Positions 6,753 to 16,078 of a DNA stretch of 23,942 nucleotides are shown piece after piece. The notes under the pieces were generated by a model, which made no database searches, had not been told where the DNA came from, and saw only the letters and a list, made by a program, of their open reading frames with translations. Made by a program: the position numbers and the translations under genes. Every line of letters begins with the position of its first letter. Within the stretch, counting starts at the first letter, position 1. Source of the DNA: a virus; the IMG/VR virus record IMGVR_UViG_3300034198_025876, positions 1-23,942 of that record; one strand, given 5' to 3'.

Positions 6753-8612
6753 ATGACAATAAACAGAAATATAACATATACTAATAGAGATTTTTCCGAT
6801 TTAAAACAATCTTTAACAGATTTCTCAAAAACGTATTTTCCAAATACATATAATGATTTTTCACCATCATCAACTGGAATGTTATTCATGGAAATGGCAT
6901 CATATGTTGGAGATGTATTATCATTTTATTTAGATAATCAAATACAAGAAACATATTTACAATACGCTAGACAAACAGAAAATTTATTTGCTTTAGCATA
7001 TACATTAGGATATAGTCCTAAAGTAACATCTGTAGCTACAACCAATATTGATGTTTATCAAAGAGTTCCATCCAAATTAAGTGGAAGTGTAAATATACCA
7101 GATTTTAATTATGCTATTATAGTTCCAGAAAATACAAGTGTAGGATCTAATATTGGAACAAGTAATGTTAATTTTTTAATACAAGATAAAATAGATTTTT
7201 CTTATAGTAGTTCTACAGACCCAACAGAAATATCAGTATATTCTATTTCATCAGGGAATCCTACAGAATTTTTATTAAAGAAAACACGCAAAGCTATATC
7301 AGCTAATATAAATTCAATAAATTTTAGTTTTGGTTCTCCTGAAGAATTTCCTACAATAACATTAAATGATGCTAATATAATTAGTATTTTAGATGTTTTT
7401 GATTCTGATGGAAATCAATGGTATGAAGTACCTAATTTAGCTCAGGAAACAATATATGATACTATAAAAAATACAAATACTAACGATCCTAATTTTTCTA
7501 TAGATAATGAAATCCCATATTTATTAAAATTAAAAAAAGTAGCCAGAAGATTTGCTACTAGATTTTTATCATTATCATCTTTACAAATACAATTTGGTTC
7601 AGGTACTAATGAAGATGTTACTGAAAATATAGTTCCAAATCCAAATAATGTAGGATTAGGATTACCATACGAACAAATAAAATTAACAACAGCATTTTCT
7701 CCAACAAATTTTATATTTACAAACACATATGGGATAGCTCCATCAAATACTACTTTAACAATTAGATATTTAAAGGGTGGTGGGATAGAATCTAATGTAC
7801 CTGCAAATAATATTAATACTATAGATAAAACAAATATAATATTTATTAATAGTAATATTACAGGAAATACAGCTAATTATTATTTTGATAGTGTTAGAGC
7901 TAATAATCCATCAGCAGCTGATGGTGGTGGAGGAGCTGATTCTGATGAAGAAATTAAACAAAATGCTTTAGGAACTTTTCAAACACAATTAAGATCTGTT
8001 ACTCAAGATGATTATTTAATAAGAGCTTTAAGTTTACCATCAAGATATGGTACAATATTTAAAGCATATGCATCTGTAGAAAAAATATCTAATTTAAATA
8101 TTGGAGAAGTAACACCATCATTAGGGTTATATATTTTAAGTCAAAACAGTAATAATAATTTAAAATATGCATCATTAGCTTTAAAACAAAACTTAAAAAC
8201 ATACCTTTCTCAATATAAAATAATTAATGATGTTATTAAAATTAAAGACGCTTTTATAATCAATATTGGCGTTGATTTTGATATTATAACTTTACCAAAT
8301 TTTAATAATAATGAAGTTCTATTAAATTGTGTTAATGCTTTAAGTGGATATTTTGATATAAACAAATGGCAGATAAACCAACCAATATTATTAAGAGATT
8401 TATATACTTTATTAGATAAAATTGAAGGTGTTCAAACTGTTAAAAATTTAAATATTTATAATAAAACAGGAATAGCTAATGGTTATAGCGATTTTGCTTA
8501 TGATATTTTAGGAGCTACAATAAATAATATAATCTACCCATCAATTGATCCAATGATTTTCGAGGTGAAATTCCCACAAACAGATATTAGTGGAAGAGTA
8601 TGTAGTTTTTAA
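6753..8612 (+). CDS. 6: Baseplate wedge protein gp6 (baseplate J-like)
   Basis: Baseplate wedge subunit of the gp6/gpJ family, 619 aa (T4 gp6 is 660 aa). In T4, gp6 forms the ring that holds the inner baseplate together and changes shape on contraction. The N-terminus carries the family's strong signature: TYTNRDFSDLKQSL (residues 9-22), then a segment with FSPSSTGMLFMEMASYVGD and a long helix to about residue 95 (QIQETYLQYARQTENLFALAYTLGY). The central part is beta-rich; the C-terminal domain contains DDYLIRALSLPSRYG, as in baseplate J proteins, followed by alpha/beta repeats (FIINIGVDFDIITLP). It directly follows gp25, the T4 order. The 31-base gap behind it holds a promoter-like element. 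Confidence 0.92.
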   Translation: MTINRNITYTNRDFSDLKQSLTDFSKTYFPNTYNDFSPSSTGMLFMEMASYVGDVLSFYLDNQIQETYLQYARQTENLFALAYTLGYSPKVTSVATTNIDVYQRVPSKLSGSVNIPDFNYAIIVPENTSVGSNIGTSNVNFLIQDKIDFSYSSSTDPTEISVYSISSGNPTEFLLKKTRKAISANINSINFSFGSPEEFPTITLNDANIISILDVFDSDGNQWYEVPNLAQETIYDTIKNTNTNDPNFSIDNEIPYLLKLKKVARRFATRFLSLSSLQIQFGSGTNEDVTENIVPNPNNVGLGLPYEQIKLTTAFSPTNFIFTNTYGIAPSNTTLTIRYLKGGGIESNVPANNINTIDKTNIIFINSNITGNTANYYFDSVRANNPSAADGGGGADSDEEIKQNALGTFQTQLRSVTQDDYLIRALSLPSRYGTIFKAYASVEKISNLNIGEVTPSLGLYILSQNSNNNLKYASLALKQNLKTYLSQYKIINDVIKIKDAFIINIGVDFDIITLPNFNNNEVLLNCVNALSGYFDINKWQINQPILLRDLYTLLDKIEGVQTVKNLNIYNKTGIANGYSDFAYDILGATINNIIYPSIDPMIFEVKFPQTDISGRVCSF

Positions 8613-8620
8613 TTTTTTTT

Positions 8621-8633
8621 ATATTTATAATAA
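8621..8633 (+). promoter_or_regulatory. Late-promoter-like ATATTTATAA before 8644
   Basis: ATATTTATAA (8621-8630) plus TAA lies between the gp6 stop and the ATG at 8644, ending 13 bases before the start. Its surroundings match those at 15392 closely: both read ATATTTATAA, then AAATTAATTTAAA with small indels, directly before an ATGG start. This shared block of about 30 bases in separate noncoding gaps argues for a conserved signal. Confidence 0.45.
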
Positions 8634-8643
8634 ATTAATTTAA

Positions 8644-9804
8644 ATGGCTGTATATAAAATATTTCCTACAAAGGATGCTACTTTATACTCATTATATCCT
8701 GAAATGAACACAGGATTAGATGAAATAATAGAAGCTACAACTACTACTTTTAGTCCATTTGGAGATGCAAATCCTCAAGTAAGTAGATATTTAATTTCAT
8801 TCGACCAAAGTGAAATCGAAAATATTATCAACACTAAAATATCAGGAAGTTGGGAAACTAGATTAAGAATATTCCATGCTAACTTCTCAGGATTATATAC
8901 AACAAGTACTTTAGAATGCTACCCAATATCAGGTTCTTGGTACATGGGAACAGGACATTATTTAGACTCTCCAGAAGTTACAAATGGAACTAGTTGGAAT
9001 TGGTTAAATTATAAAGATTCTGAACAATGGGCTACATCAAATTTTTCACAATATGTAACAGCATCATATAGTGGTAGTACATCTAGTGGAGGAGGAACAT
9101 GGTATACAGGATCAAATTACCCATCATTAAATATAATTCAATCTCAATCATTTAATTATCAAGATTCTTTTGATTTAAATTTAAATGTTACAGATACTAT
9201 TAAAGTTTGGTATAGCAGTAGTAATAATTTAGGGAATTATACTAACATAATAAATAATGGTTTTATTATAAAACAACCAATAAATAAGGAATTTATAAAC
9301 TCATCGGACTCAGAAACCGAATTTAAATTCTTTTCAGCAGATACTCATACTATATATCCACCACAATTAGAATTTAGATGGGATGATTATAAATATAATA
9401 CTGGTTCATCTTCATTTCCAATAATAACCGATTCTAATGCTTCTATATCATCTCCTAATAATATAGGAGTTTTTTATAATCAAAGTGTTCAAAGATTTAG
9501 ATTAGATGTAAGACCTCAATACCCTATTAGAGTATACCAAACAGCATCTATTTATATAAATAATTACTATTTACCCCCAACAGTATCTTTATATGCTATT
9601 AAAGATTTAGATACTAATGAATATGTAATAGATTTTAATAACACTTATACAAAAATAAGTGCTGATTCTCAAAGTAATTATTTTGACATATATATGAATG
9701 GATTGCAACCTGAAAGGTATTATACCATTCTAATCCAAACAACAATTGATGGTTCAACATTAGTTATTGATCAAAACATAGTATTTAAAGTTATTAATGG
9801 ATAA
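8644..9804 (+). CDS. Fibrous tail/baseplate protein, DNRLRE-like, 386 aa
   Basis: Likely virion surface protein. The N-terminus (residues 1-75) follows the pattern of DNRLRE-type beta-sandwich modules, namely aspartate near the start (FPTKDATLYSLYPEMNTG) and a strand ending in SRYLISFD, and continues with a beta-rich, Trp/Ser/Gly-rich region (WETRLRIF, GSWYMGTGHYLD). Such modules occur in extracellular and phage adhesion proteins. The last 100 residues are beta strands with a fibronectin-like feel (PPTVSLYAIKDLDTNEYVIDF, YYTILIQTTIDG). No enzyme motif is visible. Its place right behind gp6 is where T4 keeps gp7 and gp8, but I see no clear similarity to either. The stop overlaps the next start (TAATG), so the two products are probably made together. 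Confidence 0.6.
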   Translation: MAVYKIFPTKDATLYSLYPEMNTGLDEIIEATTTTFSPFGDANPQVSRYLISFDQSEIENIINTKISGSWETRLRIFHANFSGLYTTSTLECYPISGSWYMGTGHYLDSPEVTNGTSWNWLNYKDSEQWATSNFSQYVTASYSGSTSSGGGTWYTGSNYPSLNIIQSQSFNYQDSFDLNLNVTDTIKVWYSSSNNLGNYTNIINNGFIIKQPINKEFINSSDSETEFKFFSADTHTIYPPQLEFRWDDYKYNTGSSSFPIITDSNASISSPNNIGVFYNQSVQRFRLDVRPQYPIRVYQTASIYINNYYLPPTVSLYAIKDLDTNEYVIDFNNTYTKISADSQSNYFDIYMNGLQPERYYTILIQTTIDGSTLVIDQNIVFKVING

Positions 9805-10256
9805 TGGCTACAATTGAATTAAATAAACAAGTATTTGATAGAAATGAGTTGGATAAAACTATTAATATTAATTTTACTCAACTAATTACACCATCTTCTT
9901 CCCCCACTGGTTCTCAAATAACTATAGAAGAATTTTTTAATAATTATGAAACTTTATTTTATCAAATTCCAAAAAATGGAGTAAATTATTCCCATGAATA
10001 CTTAGTAAAACAAAGTGGAACTTATATAGGTCAAGATTTGATAAATGATACAATACAAGCATTACTTGAAGAAATTCAATCATTAAGGGAAGAAAATATA
10101 ATTCTATTAAACCAATCTACATCACAAAATAACACATCTACTACAACTACCTCACCACAAAATACTAATAAAATATTTGGTACCCCATCCCAAGATAATA
10201 TAACAGTAACTGTAGGTGAATTTGTAGTCCCTGAGGGTGTTGTTATTATAAAATAA
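9804..10256 (+). CDS. Small tail protein with coiled coil, 150 aa
   Basis: Unrecognised protein, translationally coupled to the 386-aa gene. Residues 78-104 form a short coiled coil with heptad Leu/Ile (TIQALLEEIQSLREEN). A Ser/Thr/Gln/Asn-rich linker follows (105-128, poly-Thr TSTTTTSPQ), then a C-terminal beta segment (NITVTVGEFVVPEGVVIIK). This layout of globular head, trimer-type coil, flexible linker and sticky end fits a fibre or fibre-connector subunit. The function is inferred only from shape and neighbours. Confidence 0.6.
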   Translation: MATIELNKQVFDRNELDKTININFTQLITPSSSPTGSQITIEEFFNNYETLFYQIPKNGVNYSHEYLVKQSGTYIGQDLINDTIQALLEEIQSLREENIILLNQSTSQNNTSTTTTSPQNTNKIFGTPSQDNITVTVGEFVVPEGVVIIK

Positions 10257-10269
10257 TAATCCAAAATAA

Positions 10270-13200
10270 ATGAGTACTCCAATAATAACTAATATAAATC
10301 CTAGAACATTAGAAACAAGTGTTTTTAGTACTCAAGACTCTACTCTTATAACATCTTACATATTAAATAGTACATTTAATTCTTCTACAGATTTTATAGA
10401 ATATTATATATTTGATTCTAAAAACAATGTAATAAATCAAAACACAAATTCAACTAATTATAATTTAGAATCAATTATCCCCGGTAGTGCTAATTCAACT
10501 ACTATAACTCTTACCCCAGAAAATGATCTAATAAATTCAGGTTATGCTAGAGGGATTTATAAAATATTATATAATTTTTTATCACCAAAATTAGGTTCTA
10601 TACCTTTTTTTATAAAAGAAATATCACCAGATAGAACAGAAATAAGATTACAAAATAATTCTTATTCTAATGTTCAATTAGAAACTTTATTTAATTTATT
10701 TAAAGATGAATTATTTAATACTATATATTTTGATGAATTTTATTTAAATTTTGGTAATAATAATTTATATATAGGAGTTAATGCTGTATTAGATACAAGT
10801 ACTTCTGATTATACAATTTTAATAAAATTATATCAACCTCTACCTACAACATTTACTGTTAAGGATACATTAAATATAACAACTAAAGTTGTAGAATCTG
10901 TAGCTTATTCTATATTATTTCCTGAAGAAATTATAGAAAGTGATAATAGAATATTTTTACAAGGTCCTAATATTAATATTCCTACAAATAATAAAGTAGG
11001 AATATCATCAAATTACTATAACCAAAATCAATTATTATCATCCCCATTATCAAGTTCATATAACCAATTACAAAGTATTTTAGCTGAAAAAAGCGTTGAA
11101 TTAAATATTGATTATACAGAATATTCAAATTTTATTTACTTTAGTTCTATATATCAAAGAATAATTAATTTTTATGAAAAAGCTAGTAATCTTGAAAATT
11201 ATAAAAATGATTTAACAGTATTAAATAATATTACTGGTTCTACATCTTCTTCATTAAGTGTTTTATCTAGTAAAGCTTTAATTAATAATGAAGTAACAAA
11301 TATTATTAAAAATTTTGATGGGTATGAATATTTTCTATATTTTGAATCAAGTTCATTTGCTTGGCCAAAATCAAATTCCCAATACCCATATACATTATAT
11401 AATACTGGAAGTTCTCAAGTTTTAAATTGGTTAGGAAGTACTAATATAGGATCAGCTTATTATGGTGGTCAATTATTATCGGCTTCATTATATGATAATG
11501 AAAATCAAAATAACTTAACATATACTATACCTGAATTTATAAGAGAAGACTCAAATAATAACCAATATTTACTATTTGTTGAAATGATGGGTCAATTTTT
11601 TGATAATTTATGGTTATATACTAAAGCTATAACAGATAAAATGAATGCTGATAACCGAATTAATTATGGTATTTCAGCAGATTTAGTATCAGAAGTATTA
11701 CAATCATTTGGTCAAAAAATATATACTAACCAATTTTCATTAAATGATTTATACTCTTCACTTTTAGGATCCACTCCATCAGGAAGTACAAATTTATTTT
11801 ACGGAACAACAGGCTCATTACCTACACCATCAGGTTTAGAATATATTAGTAATTATATTACTGCTTCTAATAGTATAATCCCATTAGATGAAGCTAATAA
11901 AAGATTATATAAAAGATTATATCATAATTTACCTTATTTGCTTAAGAAAAAAGGTACTATTGAAGGAATAAGAAGTATAGGAAATATATATGGTATTCCA
12001 GATACTATTTTAAGAATAAATGAATTTGGAGGAAAAAATAAAGATAATTCAAATGATTGGGATCAATGGCAATCCACATTTAATTATGCTTATAGAACCT
12101 TAGGTCAACAAGGTACAATATCAATTCCATGGAAACCACTATCTACAACAAATAAATACCCCCAATCTATAGAATTTAGATTTAAAACAGTAAATGCTAA
12201 ATTAGCAAAATCATACCCAAGCCAATCAGTTTTAATATTATCAGACCCATCAATTTCATTGGGTTTTAGTGGAATAGCATTATTATTAGAATATACAGGT
12301 TCAGGATATACTAGTGGTTCATATTCCGGTTCAATAACTAATCCTTATTACCAATATGGAACATTAAAAATGTATGGTAATAATACATCTGCTAGTGTAT
12401 ATTTACCATTCTTTAATGATGGTTGGTGGTCAGTTTTAATGACTTTTGACAGTGGTAGTTCTACATTATACTCTAAAAACAATATATATAATGGATTTGA
12501 TGGTAATACTATAGGATTTGAAGCATCATCAACAGCTAATATTCCTTCTTCTTCACTAGATTTTTCTAATGTTGCATATCTTGGAGGTATTAGTTCCTCT
12601 GCTCCTCCACAAACTAATATAGCCGGTAAAAATTATGTTGCATTTACAGGTTCATTTCAAGAATTTAGATATTATTCTAATAAATTAAATGAAAATAAAT
12701 TTAATAATTATGTATTAAACCCACTATCAATAGAAGGAAATTCAAATGCAGAATCAGCATATAATACTTTATTATTTAGAGCTCCTTTAGGTTCTTTATT
12801 AAACAAAGTATCAAATGCATCATTACAAACATCTATCCACCCTTCTATCACCGGTTCATACCCAATAACTCAATCATTTAATGATGGGACTAGTACTTAT
12901 GGTCCTTTATTTAATGACCAAACCCCACTATGGTATAATAATTATGAAACTATGTTTCTAGATTCTCCTAGCGCTGGTTTAGATAATATAGTTAATAATA
13001 AAATACAAATAGTAGATAGTAGTAGTTTATATGGTAATGTATTATCCAAATATATAACATTAGAACAAAACCCAGAAACTAATCAAACATATAGTCCTAA
13101 TGTTAATTTATTAGAAGTTGTTTTTTCCCCACAAAACGAATTAAATACTGATATAATTAATAGTTTAGGATTTAATAGTATAAGTGATGCTATTTCTGAT

Positions 13201-15363
13201 CCAAGACAAATATCAGAATCAAATAATAGATACCCAGATTTAGATTTATTAGCATCAGATTACTTTAAAAAATATAATTCATCATATGATATATATGATT
13301 ATTTAAGACTTATAAAATATTTTGATAATTCATTATTTAAACTAATAAAAGATTACACACCAGTTAGAACAAAACTAAGTACTGGAACATTAATAAAACC
13401 TCACCTATTAGAAAGAAATAGATATAGACCCCCTCAAATAACAATAACCGAAAATTATAATAGCTTTACAGGTTCAATCCCACACAAATCAGGTTCAAAT
13501 ACTATATATATATTTGATGGTGGTGCTGGAGGTTCTGTTAATAAATTTAATTCAATAACTCCATCACTTGGGGTTATTCAAAGTTATACTGAAAGTATAG
13601 AAACCCCTGTAGGAAAATTAACTTACATAAATGATTCCCAATACGAATTTTATAATGGAGAATATAGTGGTAGTAATATAATAGTTTCTACTCAAAGTTT
13701 AAACCCAGATAATATATTTTTACATACACCTGTTTCTGATATTAGTACTAATATATCCAATTCTTTTTATAATAGTGCATTTAATCCTATAATTAATAAT
13801 GTTTCTATTAACAGGACAAATAATTTTCAACTTCAACTTGATTACAACCCAGAAACAGGAAGTATATCTCCCTCAAATCTATCCGTTATAAAATATTTTA
13901 ATGCAAGTGGTGGTAATGATACAAGTAGTGTTTTAATAAGTAATTTAAATGATACTCAAGAAAGTAATTACTCATCAAAATACTTCATTAACCCAAGATA
14001 TGAAGGAAGTAAATTATATAGTGCAGATTATAATAATTATACAACATCTTCCCCATCAGCTTCTTTTATAGATGGAACTACTGGAAGTTGGGGTGGGGAT
14101 AAATCATATGGTAAAACAGCTGTTATAGATAGTTATCCTCAATATATAGCTCATTTTTCAACAGCATATGAAAGTAAAGAATTATTAAATACTTATACAT
14201 TTGTTTTAGATAAATTAATTTATATACCTAACAGAGAATTAACAAATAATGAAAAAAATAATCCAAACGTATTAGCTAATAATGATATACTTTTAAATGC
14301 TCCATTAGATTATACTGATACTGCATTTAATTTTAAACATAACAGAAATTGTAAAGTGTATTGGAATTCACCATTTTCAATAATCACAAGCTCAGTAGCA
14401 GGGATTGCATCAAGTTATGTATATAATTTTGATTTATCTTCAATAAACGGAAATAAGTTTAATATTTTTGAGGGAGGAATGGAATTTAAAACATTAATGA
14501 CTACTACTATTCTTCCTACTAATGATAAAAATACTGGATATTCGACTTCATCATTATTCCAAAACACGGCTAATACAAACTTAATACAACAAAATAATCC
14601 TTCTTTCCCTATATCATCATTTATGATAACATCCTCAGGATATTTTAAATTATCTGGTTCAGAAGCTAGTATAAGATTTTACCAAGGAAATACTGCAACC
14701 ACATCAGATGACGCTTATATAACCGGTCCTGGTTTGGCTCTTATTAATACTTATAATAGATTATTATATAACCAAGAATTCGGAAATATTGTTGTTTATG
14801 ATAAATCAGGATGTGGAAGTGGTCCCGTTCCCTCTAATAATATAAAAGTAGGAACACAAGATTCTAATAATCCTAAAAATTATTTTAGATTCCAACCTAA
14901 TAGTGGCTCTAATACCCCAGCTTATAAAAATTTTGACATACCATTTTTACCTCAAAGAGGAGATGAAATAACAATAGTATATTCCGCTACATCAAATGGG
15001 ATTAGTATAGTAAGTCAAGACTTCTATATTACAGATATAGGAATTAGTGATTATAGGTGTGAAGTAAAAACTCCTTTCCAATTTTGTTCCTCATCTTGTC
15101 AACTTGATTATGATCCATCAAATGTTTATGATAGAATATATGTCTATCCTGATCCTTCAACATTGGCTAACCCAATCCCTAATGGCCAAGTTACTAATTT
15201 TGTAATTAGAAGAAGAACAGATAATAATAGATCAGTAGTATTAAATATAATACCACCAATAAACAGTAATGGGATATTAACTCCAACAGGAGATGGATAT
15301 TTAATACCAACAGACCTAAGCGAAATACAGAGTAAAAATTTAATTGCTCGAATAGGGGTTTAA
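10270..15363 (+). CDS. Giant tail/baseplate protein with LamG-like domain, 1697 aa
   Basis: The largest gene in the window. Residues 1-200 are beta strands. Residues about 545-590 read KRLYHNLPYLLKKKGT...IRSIGNIYGIPDTILRI, the pattern of phage tail protein I (P2 gpI) and equivalent wedge proteins: a helix, LP, a KGT turn and a Gly-Ile-Pro end. Residues about 630-815 look like a concanavalin-A/LamG sandwich (SIEFRFKT, GWWSVLMTFDSG, FTGSFQEFRYYSNKL), which usually binds sugars. Later parts repeat short beta units rich in Thr, Ser and Gly. The end (about 1510-1697) holds several Cys (SGCGSG, CSSSC) and many Pro. Being downstream of gp6, it may replace T4 gp7, the large wedge protein, while also carrying a receptor-facing domain. 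That is inference. The frame is unbroken throughout. Confidence 0.65.
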   Translation: MSTPIITNINPRTLETSVFSTQDSTLITSYILNSTFNSSTDFIEYYIFDSKNNVINQNTNSTNYNLESIIPGSANSTTITLTPENDLINSGYARGIYKILYNFLSPKLGSIPFFIKEISPDRTEIRLQNNSYSNVQLETLFNLFKDELFNTIYFDEFYLNFGNNNLYIGVNAVLDTSTSDYTILIKLYQPLPTTFTVKDTLNITTKVVESVAYSILFPEEIIESDNRIFLQGPNINIPTNNKVGISSNYYNQNQLLSSPLSSSYNQLQSILAEKSVELNIDYTEYSNFIYFSSIYQRIINFYEKASNLENYKNDLTVLNNITGSTSSSLSVLSSKALINNEVTNIIKNFDGYEYFLYFESSSFAWPKSNSQYPYTLYNTGSSQVLNWLGSTNIGSAYYGGQLLSASLYDNENQNNLTYTIPEFIREDSNNNQYLLFVEMMGQFFDNLWLYTKAITDKMNADNRINYGISADLVSEVLQSFGQKIYTNQFSLNDLYSSLLGSTPSGSTNLFYGTTGSLPTPSGLEYISNYITASNSIIPLDEANKRLYKRLYHNLPYLLKKKGTIEGIRSIGNIYGIPDTILRINEFGGKNKDNSNDWDQWQSTFNYAYRTLGQQGTISIPWKPLSTTNKYPQSIEFRFKTVNAKLAKSYPSQSVLILSDPSISLGFSGIALLLEYTGSGYTSGSYSGSITNPYYQYGTLKMYGNNTSASVYLPFFNDGWWSVLMTFDSGSSTLYSKNNIYNGFDGNTIGFEASSTANIPSSSLDFSNVAYLGGISSSAPPQTNIAGKNYVAFTGSFQEFRYYSNKLNENKFNNYVLNPLSIEGNSNAESAYNTLLFRAPLGSLLNKVSNASLQTSIHPSITGSYPITQSFNDGTSTYGPLFNDQTPLWYNNYETMFLDSPSAGLDNIVNNKIQIVDSSSLYGNVLSKYITLEQNPETNQTYSPNVNLLEVVFSPQNELNTDIINSLGFNSISDAISDPRQISESNNRYPDLDLLASDYFKKYNSSYDIYDYLRLIKYFDNSLFKLIKDYTPVRTKLSTGTLIKPHLLERNRYRPPQITITENYNSFTGSIPHKSGSNTIYIFDGGAGGSVNKFNSITPSLGVIQSYTESIETPVGKLTYINDSQYEFYNGEYSGSNIIVSTQSLNPDNIFLHTPVSDISTNISNSFYNSAFNPIINNVSINRTNNFQLQLDYNPETGSISPSNLSVIKYFNASGGNDTSSVLISNLNDTQESNYSSKYFINPRYEGSKLYSADYNNYTTSSPSASFIDGTTGSWGGDKSYGKTAVIDSYPQYIAHFSTAYESKELLNTYTFVLDKLIYIPNRELTNNEKNNPNVLANNDILLNAPLDYTDTAFNFKHNRNCKVYWNSPFSIITSSVAGIASSYVYNFDLSSINGNKFNIFEGGMEFKTLMTTTILPTNDKNTGYSTSSLFQNTANTNLIQQNNPSFPISSFMITSSGYFKLSGSEASIRFYQGNTATTSDDAYITGPGLALINTYNRLLYNQEFGNIVVYDKSGCGSGPVPSNNIKVGTQDSNNPKNYFRFQPNSGSNTPAYKNFDIPFLPQRGDEITIVYSATSNGISIVSQDFYITDIGISDYRCEVKTPFQFCSSSCQLDYDPSNVYDRIYVYPDPSTLANPIPNGQVTNFVIRRRTDNNRSVVLNIIPPINSNGILTPTGDGYLIPTDLSEIQSKNLIARIGV

Positions 15364-15391
15364 TAAAAAATAATAATTCTTAATCTTTTAT

Positions 15392-15404
15392 ATATTTATA
15401 AATA
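15392..15404 (+). promoter_or_regulatory. Late-promoter-like ATATTTATAAATA before 15417
   Basis: ATATTTATAA (15392-15401) overlaps a perfect TATAAATA (15397-15404) in the 53-base gap after the giant tail gene. It ends 12-15 bases before the ATG at 15417 and shares its flanks with the element at 8621. It is the best promoter candidate in the window because it lies in a true gap and matches the T4 late consensus exactly. Confidence 0.5.
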
Positions 15405-15416
15405 AATTAATTTAAA

Positions 15417-16061
15417 ATGGGATACTTAAATTCTCAAATCATTAGCGTAGACGCTATATTAACTACCAAAGGTAGACAATTACTTTCTCAAGGTAATTTT
15501 AATATTACACAATTTGCATTATCAGATGATGAGATTGATTATACATTATATAATCCAAATCATCCATCAGGTTCATCTTATTATGGTGAAGCCATAGAAA
15601 ATATGCCTTTATTAGAAGCTTTTCCTGATGATAGTCAAATCATGAAATATAAATTAATTACTTTACCTAGGGGTACAGCTAAAATACCTATTTTAGATTT
15701 AGGAACTACTAACATTATATTAAAACAAGGAGCTTCATATACTATAAAACCTCAAACATTAAATTATTTAGGTGGAAGTAATCAAGAACAAAATGGATAT
15801 ACTGCTACTATAAATGATATTAGATTAATGAGCACATTTTTAGGAGTAGGTATTAATACTCCAAATGCTCAAGCTTTAAATTCATCTCCAACAATAGGAA
15901 CAAGCGTATCTAAAACAGTAATTGGAACTACAATTAGTTTAACAGCAACTACACTCAATACATTATTTGGTACAAGAACCCAAATTCAATCAAACATAGT
16001 AATTGAAGGTAGAGACAGTGGAGCACGATTAACAATTCCTGTAACTATAACTAAAATATAA
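15417..16061 (+). CDS. Tail structural protein, 214 aa
   Basis: Probable virion protein of a type common in T4-like phages of aquatic bacteria. The N-terminus has a recognisable opening, YLNSQIISVDAILTTKGRQL, then ITQFALSDDEIDYTLYNPNHPSGS. A middle beta domain and a Thr-rich beta-sandwich end follow (TVIGTTISLTATTLNTLFGTRTQ), resembling an Ig-like fold. No catalytic motif. Being first after a strong promoter-like element and before the fibre paralogs, it may be a connector that mounts fibres on the baseplate. I know of no characterised homolog, so the exact role is open. Confidence 0.6.
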   Translation: MGYLNSQIISVDAILTTKGRQLLSQGNFNITQFALSDDEIDYTLYNPNHPSGSSYYGEAIENMPLLEAFPDDSQIMKYKLITLPRGTAKIPILDLGTTNIILKQGASYTIKPQTLNYLGGSNQEQNGYTATINDIRLMSTFLGVGINTPNAQALNSSPTIGTSVSKTVIGTTISLTATTLNTLFGTRTQIQSNIVIEGRDSGARLTIPVTITKI

Positions 16062-16078
16062 TATATTAAAATAATAAA

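Noticed and set aside
8452-8461. ATATTTATAA inside the gp6 gene as a promoter
   Set aside because: It is about 180 bases from the next start and lies in NIYNK codons. It is a likely chance copy, as is the one at 19504.
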